Shown here one piece after another: positions 31,871-43,400 of a stretch of 64,000 nucleotides of DNA. The number at the start of each line of letters is the position of its first letter. The stretch's first letter is position 1. The translations under genes were made by a program, and so were the position numbers. The notes beneath the pieces were generated by a model that was not told where the DNA came from, did not search any database, and saw nothing but the letters and a program-made list of their open reading frames with translations. The DNA is from Mycocentrospora acerina (lineage: Eukaryota; Ascomycota; Dothideomycetes; Pleosporales): positions 310,001 through 374,000 of the forward strand of contig JAKUHH010000167.1 in assembly GCA_022701365.1 (NCBI GenBank), given 5' to 3'.

Positions 31871-33161
31871 GGAGGGCGTTGGGGAGGAGCAGGGCAGGTG
31901 TAGGTGTGTTGTGCAGGGCGGCTGCGAGAGCGGGCGTGGGCTGGGCGATGGGGGAGCATGCTGCCACTGTCACTGCTGCCACTGCTGCCGTCACTGTCGC
32001 GCGCGCCCGTCCGAGTCGCAGTACAGCAGGCCAGACGGCACGGCGCGGCAGGGGCAGTCGAAGGGCTCTTGCTGCTGGACGCTGGGGGGTGGAATAGGGA
32101 GTGCTGGGGGATGGAATGGGGAATGCCGGGGGATGAATGGGGAGTGCTGGGGGATGAATGGGGAGTGCTGGGGGATGAATGGGGAGTGCTGGGGGGTGAA
32201 TAGGGAATGCTGGCGGGTGGAATGGGGAATGCTGTAGTGGCACACGACAACAACCCGACTGCAACCCCAACGACAAGCTGCTAGACGCCGGCGGCCTGTC
32301 CATCGCACTACCCACTACCATACCACCAGGCGTCTCCACCAGGCGCTAGCTATGCGCGCGCACGGCCTCGACGACGACGCAGGCCGTGACATGGATTACT
32401 CGCGCTCGCAGATCCACAGCCGACAGGCGGGAGAAACGGGAGAAACGGGAGCAGACACGCCATGCCATGGCCACGGCGACCGGACGTGCCAGCGCCAGAG
32501 CCAGCGCCAGGGCCCGGCTGCGCGACACGACGGCGCGTGCAGTGCAGAGCGTGCAGTGTGTGCCGTGAATGTACTGAAAGCAGTGAATGCCGTGAATGCA
32601 GTGAATGCAGTGAGCGCGTACTGCAATAAGCAATATGCGTACATGTCCACATCGAGGCTCGCGGCTCCAGCTGGACTAGGCGTGGCTCCGCAACCTTGAT
32701 TCCACCTGCATGCCTGCATCCAGATGGTCTGTACAAGTACATGCATGCCACACTCGCAGCTCCACCCCATCCCACTCCCTCCTCTCCCCTCGAGCCCCTC
32801 CCCCGTTCTCCGTGCCAGCCCCTCGCCACCACTGCTCTGCTCTGCTCTCGCCTCGCTGCCAACGGCCCATCCCCCCGAGTCAGTCGTCCAGCCGCCACAC
32901 CCTGGCCTCCAAACCATAGCGCGAACCCTCTGCGATATGGCCATGAACTGCCTTCGCTAAGCCGTCTCTGCGTGTCTGTCGCCCTGTCGCCGTGCCGTCT
33001 GGTCGAGCACCGCTGCCACTGCTGCTGCCACTGCCACTCCCACTGCCACTGCCACTGTCTCGCTGTCCTGCTGTCCTGGCCTGTCCTGCCCTGGCCCGTC
33101 TGCCCGTCTGCCCGTCTGCCTGCACCCTCGACTGCCCCCACCCCCTCCGCCCAACCGCACC
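31871..33161. other. GC-rich divergent promoter region with tandem repeats
   Basis: 1.3 kb between the starts of the SP-RING gene (-) and the Boi-type gene (+). Long frames occur on both strands because of composition and repeats, but none shows a conserved domain. Includes a 21/22-bp minisatellite (32082-32231) and a GTGAATGCA-like repeat at about 32560-32611. Confidence 0.6.
32082..32231. repeat. 21/22-bp minisatellite, seven units
   Basis: Units begin at 32082, 32104, 32126, 32147, 32168, 32189 and 32210; two neighbouring 21-bp units (32147-32188) are identical, and the others differ by a few bases or one insertion. G-rich on the plus strand. Read on the minus strand a frame gives a Pro/His-rich heptad repeat, probably without meaning. 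Confidence 0.85.
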
Positions 33162-36100
33162 ATGCTGGCCTCGCGCTCGCACACGGAGCTCTGCCGCCCC
33201 GGCGACCTGCTGGTGGTCGTGCGTACGTCTTCTCCTCCTCCTCCTCCTCCTTCGTCTCCTTCCTCCTGCCTGCGAAAATTGCGCCGTGCTGTCTGGACCA
33301 TCTGCTGACCCTCTGCCGCAGACGAGTTTGTGGCGCGTAGCCCCGACGAGCTCAGCCTGAAGCGCGGTGACCGTGTCGAGCTGGTTGAGCGCGACGACGA
33401 CTTTGGCGATGGCTGGTTCCTGGGGAAGAACACCGACACGGGCGACAATGGCCTGTTTCCCGAAGGTATGCCCCGCCGCACTTTATCCGCGTATACATGT
33501 CTATGAACATGCATGTGTACACACATGTGTATATATGCTTGTTTATACACATGTATACGTGTATACGTGTAAATGCGTAAATGTGTGAATAAACACCCCT
33601 AACCCGCCGCCCAGTCTACACTCGACCCGCTCCCAAGCCCACCGCCATCCCCGCCATGCAGCAGCGCCTGCCTGCCCAGCTCCAGCCTGAGCCGTCTGCA
33701 GTTGCCCCGGGCACCGCTGCCTCGGCATCCCCCGCTACCGCGCTCCTAGGCGTCGCGCCGAGCACCGAGCCGCTGCACATCGCCAGCCCGCCGCCGAGCG
33801 CCGAGCCTGCGCGCCGAGTGTCGCTCAATGCCGCCCCCCGCAGCATCAGCATGGCCCTGAGCGGAGACGCGCCCCGCGGCGACGACGAGGCCGTCGGCAG
33901 TCCCGTCATGCACGAGACGCTGAGCGTCATCAATGAGCACATCACCGGCATGAGCACGCCCCGCCACGGCACCAGCGCCGCCGCAAAGGACCCGCGCGCC
34001 AACGACTCGGGCAGCGAGTACAGCAGCCACCACCGCCTGTCGTACGTCAACGGCCACGAGACGGACGAGGAGGAGCAGAACCTGCACACCGAAGACGAGG
34101 TCAGGACGTGGTCGCCCGCCCGCGTCGCCGACTACCTCGAGGACGTGGGCGTCGAGAAGAAGCACTGCGACGTCTTCCGCGAACAGGAAATTGACGGCGA
34201 GGCGCTGCTGGGCGTCGACCGCAACTTTATTTTCATGAAGGAGTTTGACCTGGGGCCCATGGGGCCGCGCCTGCGCACATGGATGAAGGTCAATGCGCTG
34301 CAGCTCGAAGTCAGGAGCGCAAAGGAAACCGCCGCCGCCGCTGCTGCCGCTGCCCTCGACGCCCACGACGGCTTCCTCGCCGAGCCCGCACGCAACAGGG
34401 CCTCGTCGACGGGCTCCGTCTTCACCCGCTCACACACGCACCGCGACACCATTGGCTCGCGAGGCACCATCCGCCACGCGCCCCACCGCTCCAACACGTC
34501 CGCCGGCCACTCCATCTCCTCCACCATTGAGCCCACGTCGCCGCTCGTCAAAGCCACCCCGGCCTCGCCCTCGTTCAACCACGCCAGACGCCCGTCTGCT
34601 GCCTCGGTCCGCAGCCTGAACCACAACAGGCGGCACTCGTCCAACGAATACCTCCAGAGCGCGCCATACACTGGCCCGCCCCTCGTGAAGCCACCCTCGC
34701 CCCACAAAAAGGCCCCCTCGTTTGATCGCAACTGGACCATGGGCTCGCCACAGAAATCCCCCTTGGACCCGAGACGGCCCTCGTCATCCCACCACTCACC
34801 CGTGTCAGGCCTCAACGGCACGGACATGAGCTCGCGTGAGGGCGGCGGTGGCCTATCTTCCCCAGCTGATATCGACAGAGGCTATTTTTCGGGCGGGGAG
34901 GCCGACAACAGAAAGGCCAAGAACTTGCTCCGCAAGAAGGAAAGCCCGAGCTACTCGCGCAACTCGAGTTATGCTGCCGACGTGGGGCGTCATACTTCCT
35001 ACAACCGACGTCACAGCAAAATTGCCAGCGCAGAATCAATGTCTCGTCCCGCATCCCCGGCTGCAATGCAATACTACGGCATCACCCACAAGACTGAACG
35101 CAGTTCAAGCGCGTTTGAATATGTGCGCCCCTTGAAGCCTGCAAGCGAAACAAATCCCACCGTCACCAAGCTCTCCTATGATAACCACAGCATCGATGCC
35201 ATTGCCAATTCTCCGCACATTCCAGGAAGCGAGACATCTTCCACGGGACGCGCTTCGCCTTCGCCAGCGGCTCAGACACATTCATACTCGTTCTTTGGGA
35301 AAAGAGCACGGGCCGCGACCGGCCTCCGAGCAATATCCGACGCCATCACTGGCGGCGAACGAGCAAACGCAAGTGCTGGAGACGTTGGCGCAATGCCCAA
35401 AAAGGACTCGCCAGTACAATCTCCAACACGAACAGGCTCGAGTACACCCTCGGGCACATCCGTCTCCAAGAGCCTTGATCTCGAAAAGCCCGACTTGGGC
35501 AAGCGATTTACCGGGTCCTCTGCCACATCCAAAGACAAGGGGCAAAAGAAGGCCAAGAAACATGGTACCAGCGCATATCTCAAAGGCCGCCAGCAAATCA
35601 CACCCCAGGAAGCGATGCAAAACTGCGACTACAGCGGCTGGATGAAGAAGAAGTCATCCAGTCTCATGACGACGTGGAAATCGCGTCTATTCGTCCTTCG
35701 CGGCCGTCGCCTTTCATACTACTATAGCGAAGACGACACGGAAGAAAAGGGTCTTATTGACATTTCCTCGCACCGTGTCCTTCCCGCCAACGATGAGAGA
35801 ATGACGGGCCTGCACGCGACCATTACACGTGCCGCATCCTCACCCTCATCCCCCCACAACGCCACCATACAAACCACGGCGTCGGCCAACACCATCAACG
35901 GCATTGAAGACGACATGGAAGGCATGTTCATCTTCAAGCTCGTGCCCCCACGCGCAGGCCTACAGCGTGGCGTTCAATTCACCAAGCCCATTGTGCACTA
36001 CTTTGCCGTCGACAGTCTGGCCGTCGGCCGCCTTTGGATGGCTGCTCTGATGAAAGCAACCATTGACCGCGACGAATCCGCCGCCCACACGACGACGTAC

Positions 36101-36337
36101 CAGCAAAAAACCATATCCCTCGAGAAGGCGCAAGCGATGCGCCAGCGACCCCCAAATCTCATGGACGATGAAGATTCGGGTGCAGGATCGGAGCGCAAGA
36201 GCGAGTTTGAAAAGGAAAGCGTGCAGGGCAGTACGATTCATGAAGAGGACGAGAAGCAAGGGCTGGCTATTGCAGGCTTGAGGGACGAAGAAGGTGCAAG
36301 AATGGGAGATGTTCATGTCCATGTCCATGCCGTCTAG
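33162..36337 (+). CDS. Boi1/Boi2-type polarity scaffold (SH3-SAM-PH)
   Basis: Exons 33162-33222, 33322-33465 and 33615-36337 (975 residues). The SH3 domain (about 20-72) is spread over the two introns: FVARSPDELSLKRGDRVELV, DFGDGWFLGKNTDTGDNGLF, then PEVYT. The SAM domain (about 232-297) has WSPARVADYLEDVGVEKKHC and DRNFIFMKEFDLGPMGPRL. A long Ser/Pro/His/Arg-rich linker follows, then the PH domain (about 741-885): YSGWMKKKSSSLMTTWKSRL, FVLRGRRLSYYYSEDD, and FTKPIVHYFAVDSLAVGRLW. A disordered insertion splits the PH fold after VLPANDERMTGLHATIT. This domain order is that of the yeast Boi proteins, which bind Cdc42/Bem1 and promote exocytosis at growth sites; here a role at the hyphal tip is inferred. 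Both introns were set by the need to complete SH3. Confidence 0.93.
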
Positions 36338-37136
36338 CATGTATGTCTGTGTGTGTATTTGTGTGTATTTGTGTGTTGAGCAAGCAAAGCAAGAGTCATG
36401 ATTTTTTTTCTCGAGGGGGTTGGGGGTTTTGGAACAGCGCTGGATTTTTGCTCATAGTGGTGGTTGTGGTTGTGGCGGCAGACAATATTGCTGTCTTGTA
36501 TTTGTTGGATTTTTTTTCCATCTTATTGGGAGTCCATTTTTTTTTGTATTTTTTTTAAAGCGGTATATCCTCTCTTTTTATTTCTCTCTCTCTCTCTCCC
36601 CATCCCTCTATCTATCTATCTATCCATCTATCTATCTCTCTCTCTCCACTTTATAAAAAAAAGTCTTGCCCCTTGTTGGGTTGTGGCTTGACTTCTTTTT
36701 TTTCTTTCTTCTTCTTCTATTGATTCCCCCTCTTAATTGTTATTACCATTATTATTATTATTACTTTAACTAATACTTTTACCATTTGTTTTCTTTTTTT
36801 CTTTTTTTCTATCTTTCTATCTTTCTTTCTATCTTTCTTTCTTTGGTGAGGAGGAGTAGGAGGAGGAGTAGGAGGAGGAGGAGTGAATCAAGTTGAATCA
36901 AAGCCGAAATGCATGTCATTTCTGGAAAGTGTGAAATACATACATACATACATACATGCTCTAGAGAGGTTTGAGGGGGGAGTGGCGATATATGTATATG
37001 TATATATATATATGTGCGACAAGAAGAAAGTAAGGGATGAGATGTAGGAAATATATATATATATATGTTTATACCGAAACGCCGTTGAGAAGAATGCAGA
37101 TTATAAATATCATGTCATGTCGTGTCATGTGCTTTT

Positions 37137-37191
<55 letters not shown>
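36338..37191. repeat. Microsatellite-rich 3' region ending in a 54-base poly-C tract
   Basis: 3' flank of the Boi-type gene. Contains CTAT runs (about 36607-36637), TTTCTATC-type runs (about 36806-36843), GGAGGA repeats (about 36846-36882), CATA (about 36939-36957), TA runs, a CATGTCATGTCGTG repeat (about 37111-37130), and 54 C at 37138-37191. Confidence 0.85.
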
Positions 37192-37391
37192 NNNNNNNNN
37201 NNNNNNNNNNNNNNNNNNNNNNNNNNNNNNNNNNNNNNNNNNNNNNNNNNNNNNNNNNNNNNNNNNNNNNNNNNNNNNNNNNNNNNNNNNNNNNNNNNNN
37301 NNNNNNNNNNNNNNNNNNNNNNNNNNNNNNNNNNNNNNNNNNNNNNNNNNNNNNNNNNNNNNNNNNNNNNNNNNNNNNNNNNNNNNNNNNN
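37192..37391. other. Assembly gap (200 N) inside poly-C
   Basis: Exactly 200 N between 54 C on the left and 20 C on the right. It hides the 3' end of the minus-strand glycosyltransferase gene. Confidence 0.98.
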
Positions 37392-37411
37392 CCCCCCCCC
37401 CCCCCCCCCCC

Positions 37412-40400
37412 GCATGCCACTATATGCCTTCCCTATCCAGAGCATCTGCTCGTGCTCCCGCAGATATCGAGTCCCTTGGAAACTCTTCTCTACAACACTT
37501 CTCCCCCTCAACCCTAGCTTCCTCCTTGCATCGCTCTTATCGTACATTCTCCTTGTCAGTACCTCGACATCTGCTCTTGTTGGGTGTCGCGGCAAAGTAG
37601 GCACCTGCTTTCCCTCTTCTTCTTCTTCTTCTTCTTCTTCTTCTTCTTCTTCTTCTTCTTCTTCTTCTTCTTCCTCCTCCTCTTCCTCCTCCTCTTCCTC
37701 CTCCTCTTCCTCCTCCTCTTCATCATCCCCCGCAAACTCTGCCCACTGGTCAATCATCGCGAGGAGATTAATTTGTGCGCGCGCCAATGCATATGCATCG
37801 TTTGGCGCAACCACCTCACTGTAGCACTTGCCATTGTCAGGGTCGGTCAGCACACGCCGCGATGCGCCAACGTCGGTGCATACAATCGGCGCGCCGGTGA
37901 GTGCTGCCTCGCCGAGCGCGAGGGGCAGACCCTCACTCACAGACGAGTTTAGAAACACCCACGTGTCTGCGAGGACAGACGCAGCGTCGGCGGTCCCGCG
38001 TAACGCGACGTTGGGTGCGAGACCCTTGACGGCGAGGAGTTGCTGACATTCAGCGGCGTAGATGGGAGACTTGTTGAGCGCGCCGTAGATGTGCAGGTTG
38101 TAGGCTTTGAAACCCCATTCGTTAATTATAATGTCGGCGGCAAGGAGTGCTATTTTGATGTCTTTCGCGAACCAGACGTGTGAGAGCATGGTTACGGTGG
38201 GGAATTTGGTGCGGATATGTGGAATTGGGGAGAATTTCTGCATGTCGGTGATGCCGTTGATGACGGGGGTGATTTTGCGTCGGAAGACATTGCGGTGTGT
38301 GAGTTGGCCGCGGGCACTGCCGATCTCGGTTTCCCATGTCGGGTTGAAGAAGTCTGGTGTGGATGGTTAGTTGTGAGGGGAGAAAGAAGTTGGAGGTATG
38401 GCGTACCGGCACAGGGAAGAATTTGGTCGGCGTGATGGAGAACAAGACAAGACGTTAGCTTCATCAGCCCCAAAAGTGCGTTTCGAACAAAAGGGGGCAG
38501 CGTGCACATGGCGGAAGAAAGGTACAAATTCGTCTCCCGCCAGGAGATCGCATGGTCCCAGATTTGGAGTGTACAGTTGCGTTTTATTTTGCACACGATG
38601 CCATATGCTGCACAAACACCGTGGTGTGATGCTTGAAAGACATGAGGAACCTTGTCGGGTAAAGGTATCGAGAATATAAAAAGATCTTCAAGAGTTAGCT
38701 TTTCGCATCCGCAACCCACAGAGAAACTTACATCGGAGCCACAGCTCGAGTGCAGTGTCGAGTTGTGCCAAAGTCGGAAGTTCAGTGCGAAACCACTCAG
38801 ACGGTGCCTGGGTGTCGGGTAGGCTGTCTGCTAACCAAAGCTCTCTCCATGCATCCTTGACCACATCGCTTGTCCATACTTCCCTCCAATGACGAGAGTG
38901 CTCAAAATATGCATTGAGATTGACCAGAGCTCGTGTTGTTTGCTTGACGACTGCTGATGACATTTTGATAACTCGAGCGCCATGTACAAGGGCGGATAGT
39001 ATGGGAACAAAATCGTTCCTTATTTCAGCAATTGTACTCTGTTTCATTGAATCATCAATCTCGTGATCCAATTTGTTACCGAACATGCCGTGATAGGGAT
39101 GCATAAAATCGATCCCCCACAGAGGGAGCACTTTGAGTGAATCAACATTTTTCTCAGTTTGATACTTCGGCAACCCAAAGTCGTTTGCAGATTCAACAAT
39201 CATGTGCCACTTAATAGTACTCAAGTTGTCGACGAGATCACGTCGGCAAGCTGAAACACCACCGCTCTCATTTGGCCAAGTCCCAGTGTCAACGGCGAGG
39301 ACGTGAAGACTGTCATTGGTGTCGTCCTGGAGCGTTTTTGTTCTTGTGTATCTCACAGCATCTCCACCCTGACCGAAACTGAAGAGATCGCTCGATCTAA
39401 TGGCAAGTGGCGTCCATGCACTAATGTCATTTGTCAAGTCTGAGCTTGCTATAATAGCGTCGGCATGTGATGTCAAGTAGTTCTCAGCCTTCGAAAAGTC
39501 TCCACGGTCGCGGCAACGCCAATACGGTTTCAAAAGTGATTCCTTTCGGAGGAGTTCCTCGTCAATCCATTGCATGAGTACGCCGTCTAAATCATCCCGC
39601 TTCTTCCATGCTTTCCAGAGCTGGGAGCGAGATCTCGAAACAGAGAGCTTCTGGTACTTGACATTTGTTCGAAGTAGCATACCCAACAGACTTGAGGTGG
39701 GTGACTTGAACTCTAGTAGAGGATTCTCGTCCGCAAAAGTGCTACACATCGGCTTTGTGAGTACGTCCAGCCAATCGAAACGGATCATATCTGGTGTATC
39801 GACAGACCTGCCGTTCAGCTTAGTGGAGATAGTTGGGTGGAATTTGTGGTCATATTTCCATGTACTTTCGTACATATTGGCACCTTGGACGAATGTCGCT
39901 CCTTGAACAAATGTCGTTGGGATCCACCGGTCTGGTTGGTCGGCATGACGTGGAGGGGGAGCACACCAGTGAACAATGACTGACATGTGTGGGAGCACAA
40001 TCTCTGCGCGAATGAGCTCATGCCCATACCTAGCATTTTTACGATAGTGGTACTGAAATTGAGTCAAATTTCCATGCCTGATATAGCTCCCAGATTTGAC
40101 ATGACCTTTGTCGTTGTAGTGAACTTTCGTCCCGGCATCACCTGCAATAAAAGAATTCCTACTCAATGGGATTCTTTGACTCATCTTTTTCGAGTTTTTC
40201 GTCATTCCCTGTCCGTCCTTCGTGGCATATTCGTACTCAAAGGCACTGGTGATTTTCCCGTCCTGAAATTCTTGTCGCCATATCATGCGCATATCTTCGG
40301 TATACTTGGAAATCCTGATATGTCCCTGCACAGGCCTTTCTTTCAACTCTCCTCGGAAAAATACAAGTTCAAAGCTGTTACTAACGGTATACTGGATGAA

Positions 40401-43400
40401 TGCCGTCTCTGTGTCTCCATTTCTCTGAACAACGATGCGGCCTTTCTTTTGGATGATCAGACCTGGTTGAACGATGTTGATAAGACTACCAATACCTCTC
40501 TGGTTATATAGAAAAAACGGAACAATACTGGATTTTACAAATCGACTGTAGACCCATAGACTTGTGAGAATAAAAACCACAGTTTTAGCCAGGAAACGAT
40601 TTCTGTCCTGTAGAGCACCGAGAATTTCGCGCTGATAGTCTGCATCTGCCATCCATGCGATAACGAATAACTTGATTCCAACGCCAACTTGATGATAAGT
40701 GTGGGAGATTTTAGTCGTGATATACCGTCTGAGTGCACTTGAGAGTAATGTGGTTGAGCAATCTCTGGATGATCGAGAAGCTTCACCAGAGCCAGGGCAA
40801 ATCTGACGATATCCATCCTCTCCATTTGAGTGCCGAATTTGATTCCTAAAATACCGAATCTTGTTGATAGCGAGATATGCACCGAGGTCATATCGTGCGA
40901 TACGCGAAAGCACTGTGCAAGACTTTTCCGCTGAGACATTAGTATCGATCCATGACCGTTCGTCCTCTGTATAAGGATCAGTAGAACCGAGGCATCTTCT
41001 CAGAAATAGCCGGCGTATTTTCAACGGGAGTTCATCCCATTGAGTATCGCAGTCGTAGCCCAAACAAAGGTTTTGCAACAATTCCCTACGGTATGCCATC
41101 TCGAAAGTCGAACCATCAAAGTCAGACGTGCGCGGCAGCATCGAGCTTTTATTACATTCCGAGACAACGAATAGTTCTTTATCAGTTACCTGACAGGCAA
41201 GCAAAGACTCTGCAATTTTTGCTTGATCATGAGGCACTTCGAGCATGCCTTCGAGATATGCGCGTATCATTACCTCGGCGATAATTGTACATTCTCTTTC
41301 GACATTTGTTTGTGAAGATCCTGATCTTTGAGAGTCGTAGGCTATATATATAGTCAATGATTTCGTATCAGCTCGAAATAATGCCTGGAGATTGATGTTG
41401 TCATCCTCTATTGATGCCATTGGAACAAGGAAAACCTGGACCGAACTCTTTTCCCAATTTTGGACAATTTCCAACGTCACAGACGGTGCTATGGAGAAAG
41501 CGTCAATTGAAATCTCGGAGAGTCTCTCGTAGGTACAAGAGAGTAGCAATGCTACCACCTGGTCGCCAGGGTTTCCAGAAGGGAGAACATGAAAACGGCC
41601 ATCCTCTGGAATAGCTTGCAGCTTGCTAAATAGCATCTGAAGCTCATCTTGACTGAACTCATTATCTAGGCACTTGCTGTATGCGAAGTACTTTGATTTG
41701 CCGAGATGCTGTGTCCCAGAGAGCGGTAAAGAATTTATGGTGCCATCCAAGATAGCCGAATCATAATGTGCCCAGAGAAGCTTCAATCTGTCCAGGGCAT
41801 TCTCAACCAGCATTCGGACGTCTAGGGATCTAGGTAGATGTAGCTTGGCGGTTTCGAATGACAACAAGGCTGCTATCCAGGTACCGATGGCAAGAGAGAT
41901 GACCTCATTGTACTCAAAATCCGGTGAAACATTGGTGAAAATCGTACCCGATGTGAATCCAAACCCAATGGATATTAAAAGAGGTAGAATTACGTCTGAC
42001 CCAGAAAATATCTTGTTATATTGGAATAGTAGTAGGCCGCTATAAGCACCCACGTAAGCCAAAAACATGCCAATTCCAGCCGATGAACCATTGAAGATCC
42101 AGCTGAGAGCTGTGAAAATTGCGAGTACCCACACATAGATTCCTATATAGTGACATAGTTTGCGAATGTAAAGATGCCGCTTGGTTTTTAGGTCATCTGC
42201 TACCGCTTTCCATGCTTGAGAAGCGTTTTCAATTGTGGCTGAAGACATTTGCATGGAAAGCGTATGCAGACGTTGCGCGTTGTAGTCAAGAAGAATAGCT
42301 CCAAGGAGGTAATAAGCCAATCCAAACCCCACTGAAAAGCGGTATTTGCTGCCAAGAGTTGTTGCTAAGCCTAATAATTCACCGTGGTGTACAAGGCTTA
42401 TCCAACGGTCCATGAGAGCAAGAAGGAAATACAATACTGTGCAGCCAATCTCATCTCTCGCATTACGCCAGTGAATGAACGAGTTGTGTATTCGTATTCC
42501 CTTTTGTGATTGCTGCATGTTTTCAAGTGCAACCTGAGTAGTTAGATTCCAGGTCGAACTGTAAGGAGAATGTCGCTTGTTGCCTGTCTGGCGGCAATAC
42601 CAATCTAGAAGGAAAGTAGTTCGGTCCCAGCATTGTGCTAGCTGCTTTACTAAATCATCGTCGGTAGATTTCTGCCAAAATTGACGCCTCTTCTCTTTCA
42701 TTACTTCATTGTACAGCTTCTTACGACAGAAGGCAAATGTGGCTGGTTGGTTTAACCCATGGTAGATATCTCGCTTGTCGCAAGGCATCTCAGACGAGTG
42801 GCTTGGGGGGTCACCCACCGATTTTTGGATCGCGGATTTCGCATATGTTGCTTTAACGGGAGTAAACTTAGCGTGGCTGCAAAGAGGCTTATGCAATAAT
42901 TCACTTACTTTTCAATCCCACAGACTTCCCTGCAATTTCACAGTTTTGGGCCCACTGTACAACGTCTGCGTCGCTGAGTATCTTGATAGCGTGGTACCAG
43001 GTAGCCCATTGAGCAAAGATATAACGCATCCCGAAAGCCAAAAGAACGACCATGAGATACACGAAGCAGAGGTAGACGATGACGTCGTATCCAGATATCC
43101 ATGTGGTTAGTAAAGGCGAGACGGCGTGAACTGGCATTGCCATGACGATGATTTTGCGTCCTGCCAAAAAATTTGACCCTGGAACCCGATAAGTAGCAAG
43201 TACAGTCAGAATAGAAAAGTACGCTGTCAGTCCAAGAAGGTAGAAGAAGAAGATAGCACCGGCTTCTACCGTCTCTGCAGCAGCTATCACAATGAAACCC
43301 ACAAGAGCTCCAGCAAATGTAAAAGCAAGACCACCGAGCAAACGTGTGAGGACAAACATATTGGCAGCAGAAAATGCGTTTGAAACAAGGTAATAATTCC

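Noticed and set aside
31445..32340. Long plus- and minus-strand frames over the minisatellite and SP-RING 5' end
   Set aside because: Frame length is due to repeat periodicity (a multiple of 3 in several units) and to antisense of the SP-RING gene.
32350..33360. Several long frames on both strands before and over Boi exons 1-2
   Set aside because: Low-complexity Arg/Ser/Pro translations without domains; the SH3 reading uses another frame.
36340..37191. Telomere- or centromere-like repeat array
   Set aside because: The repeats are many different microsatellites, not TTAGGG or one long unit; the region is a convergent 3' flank.
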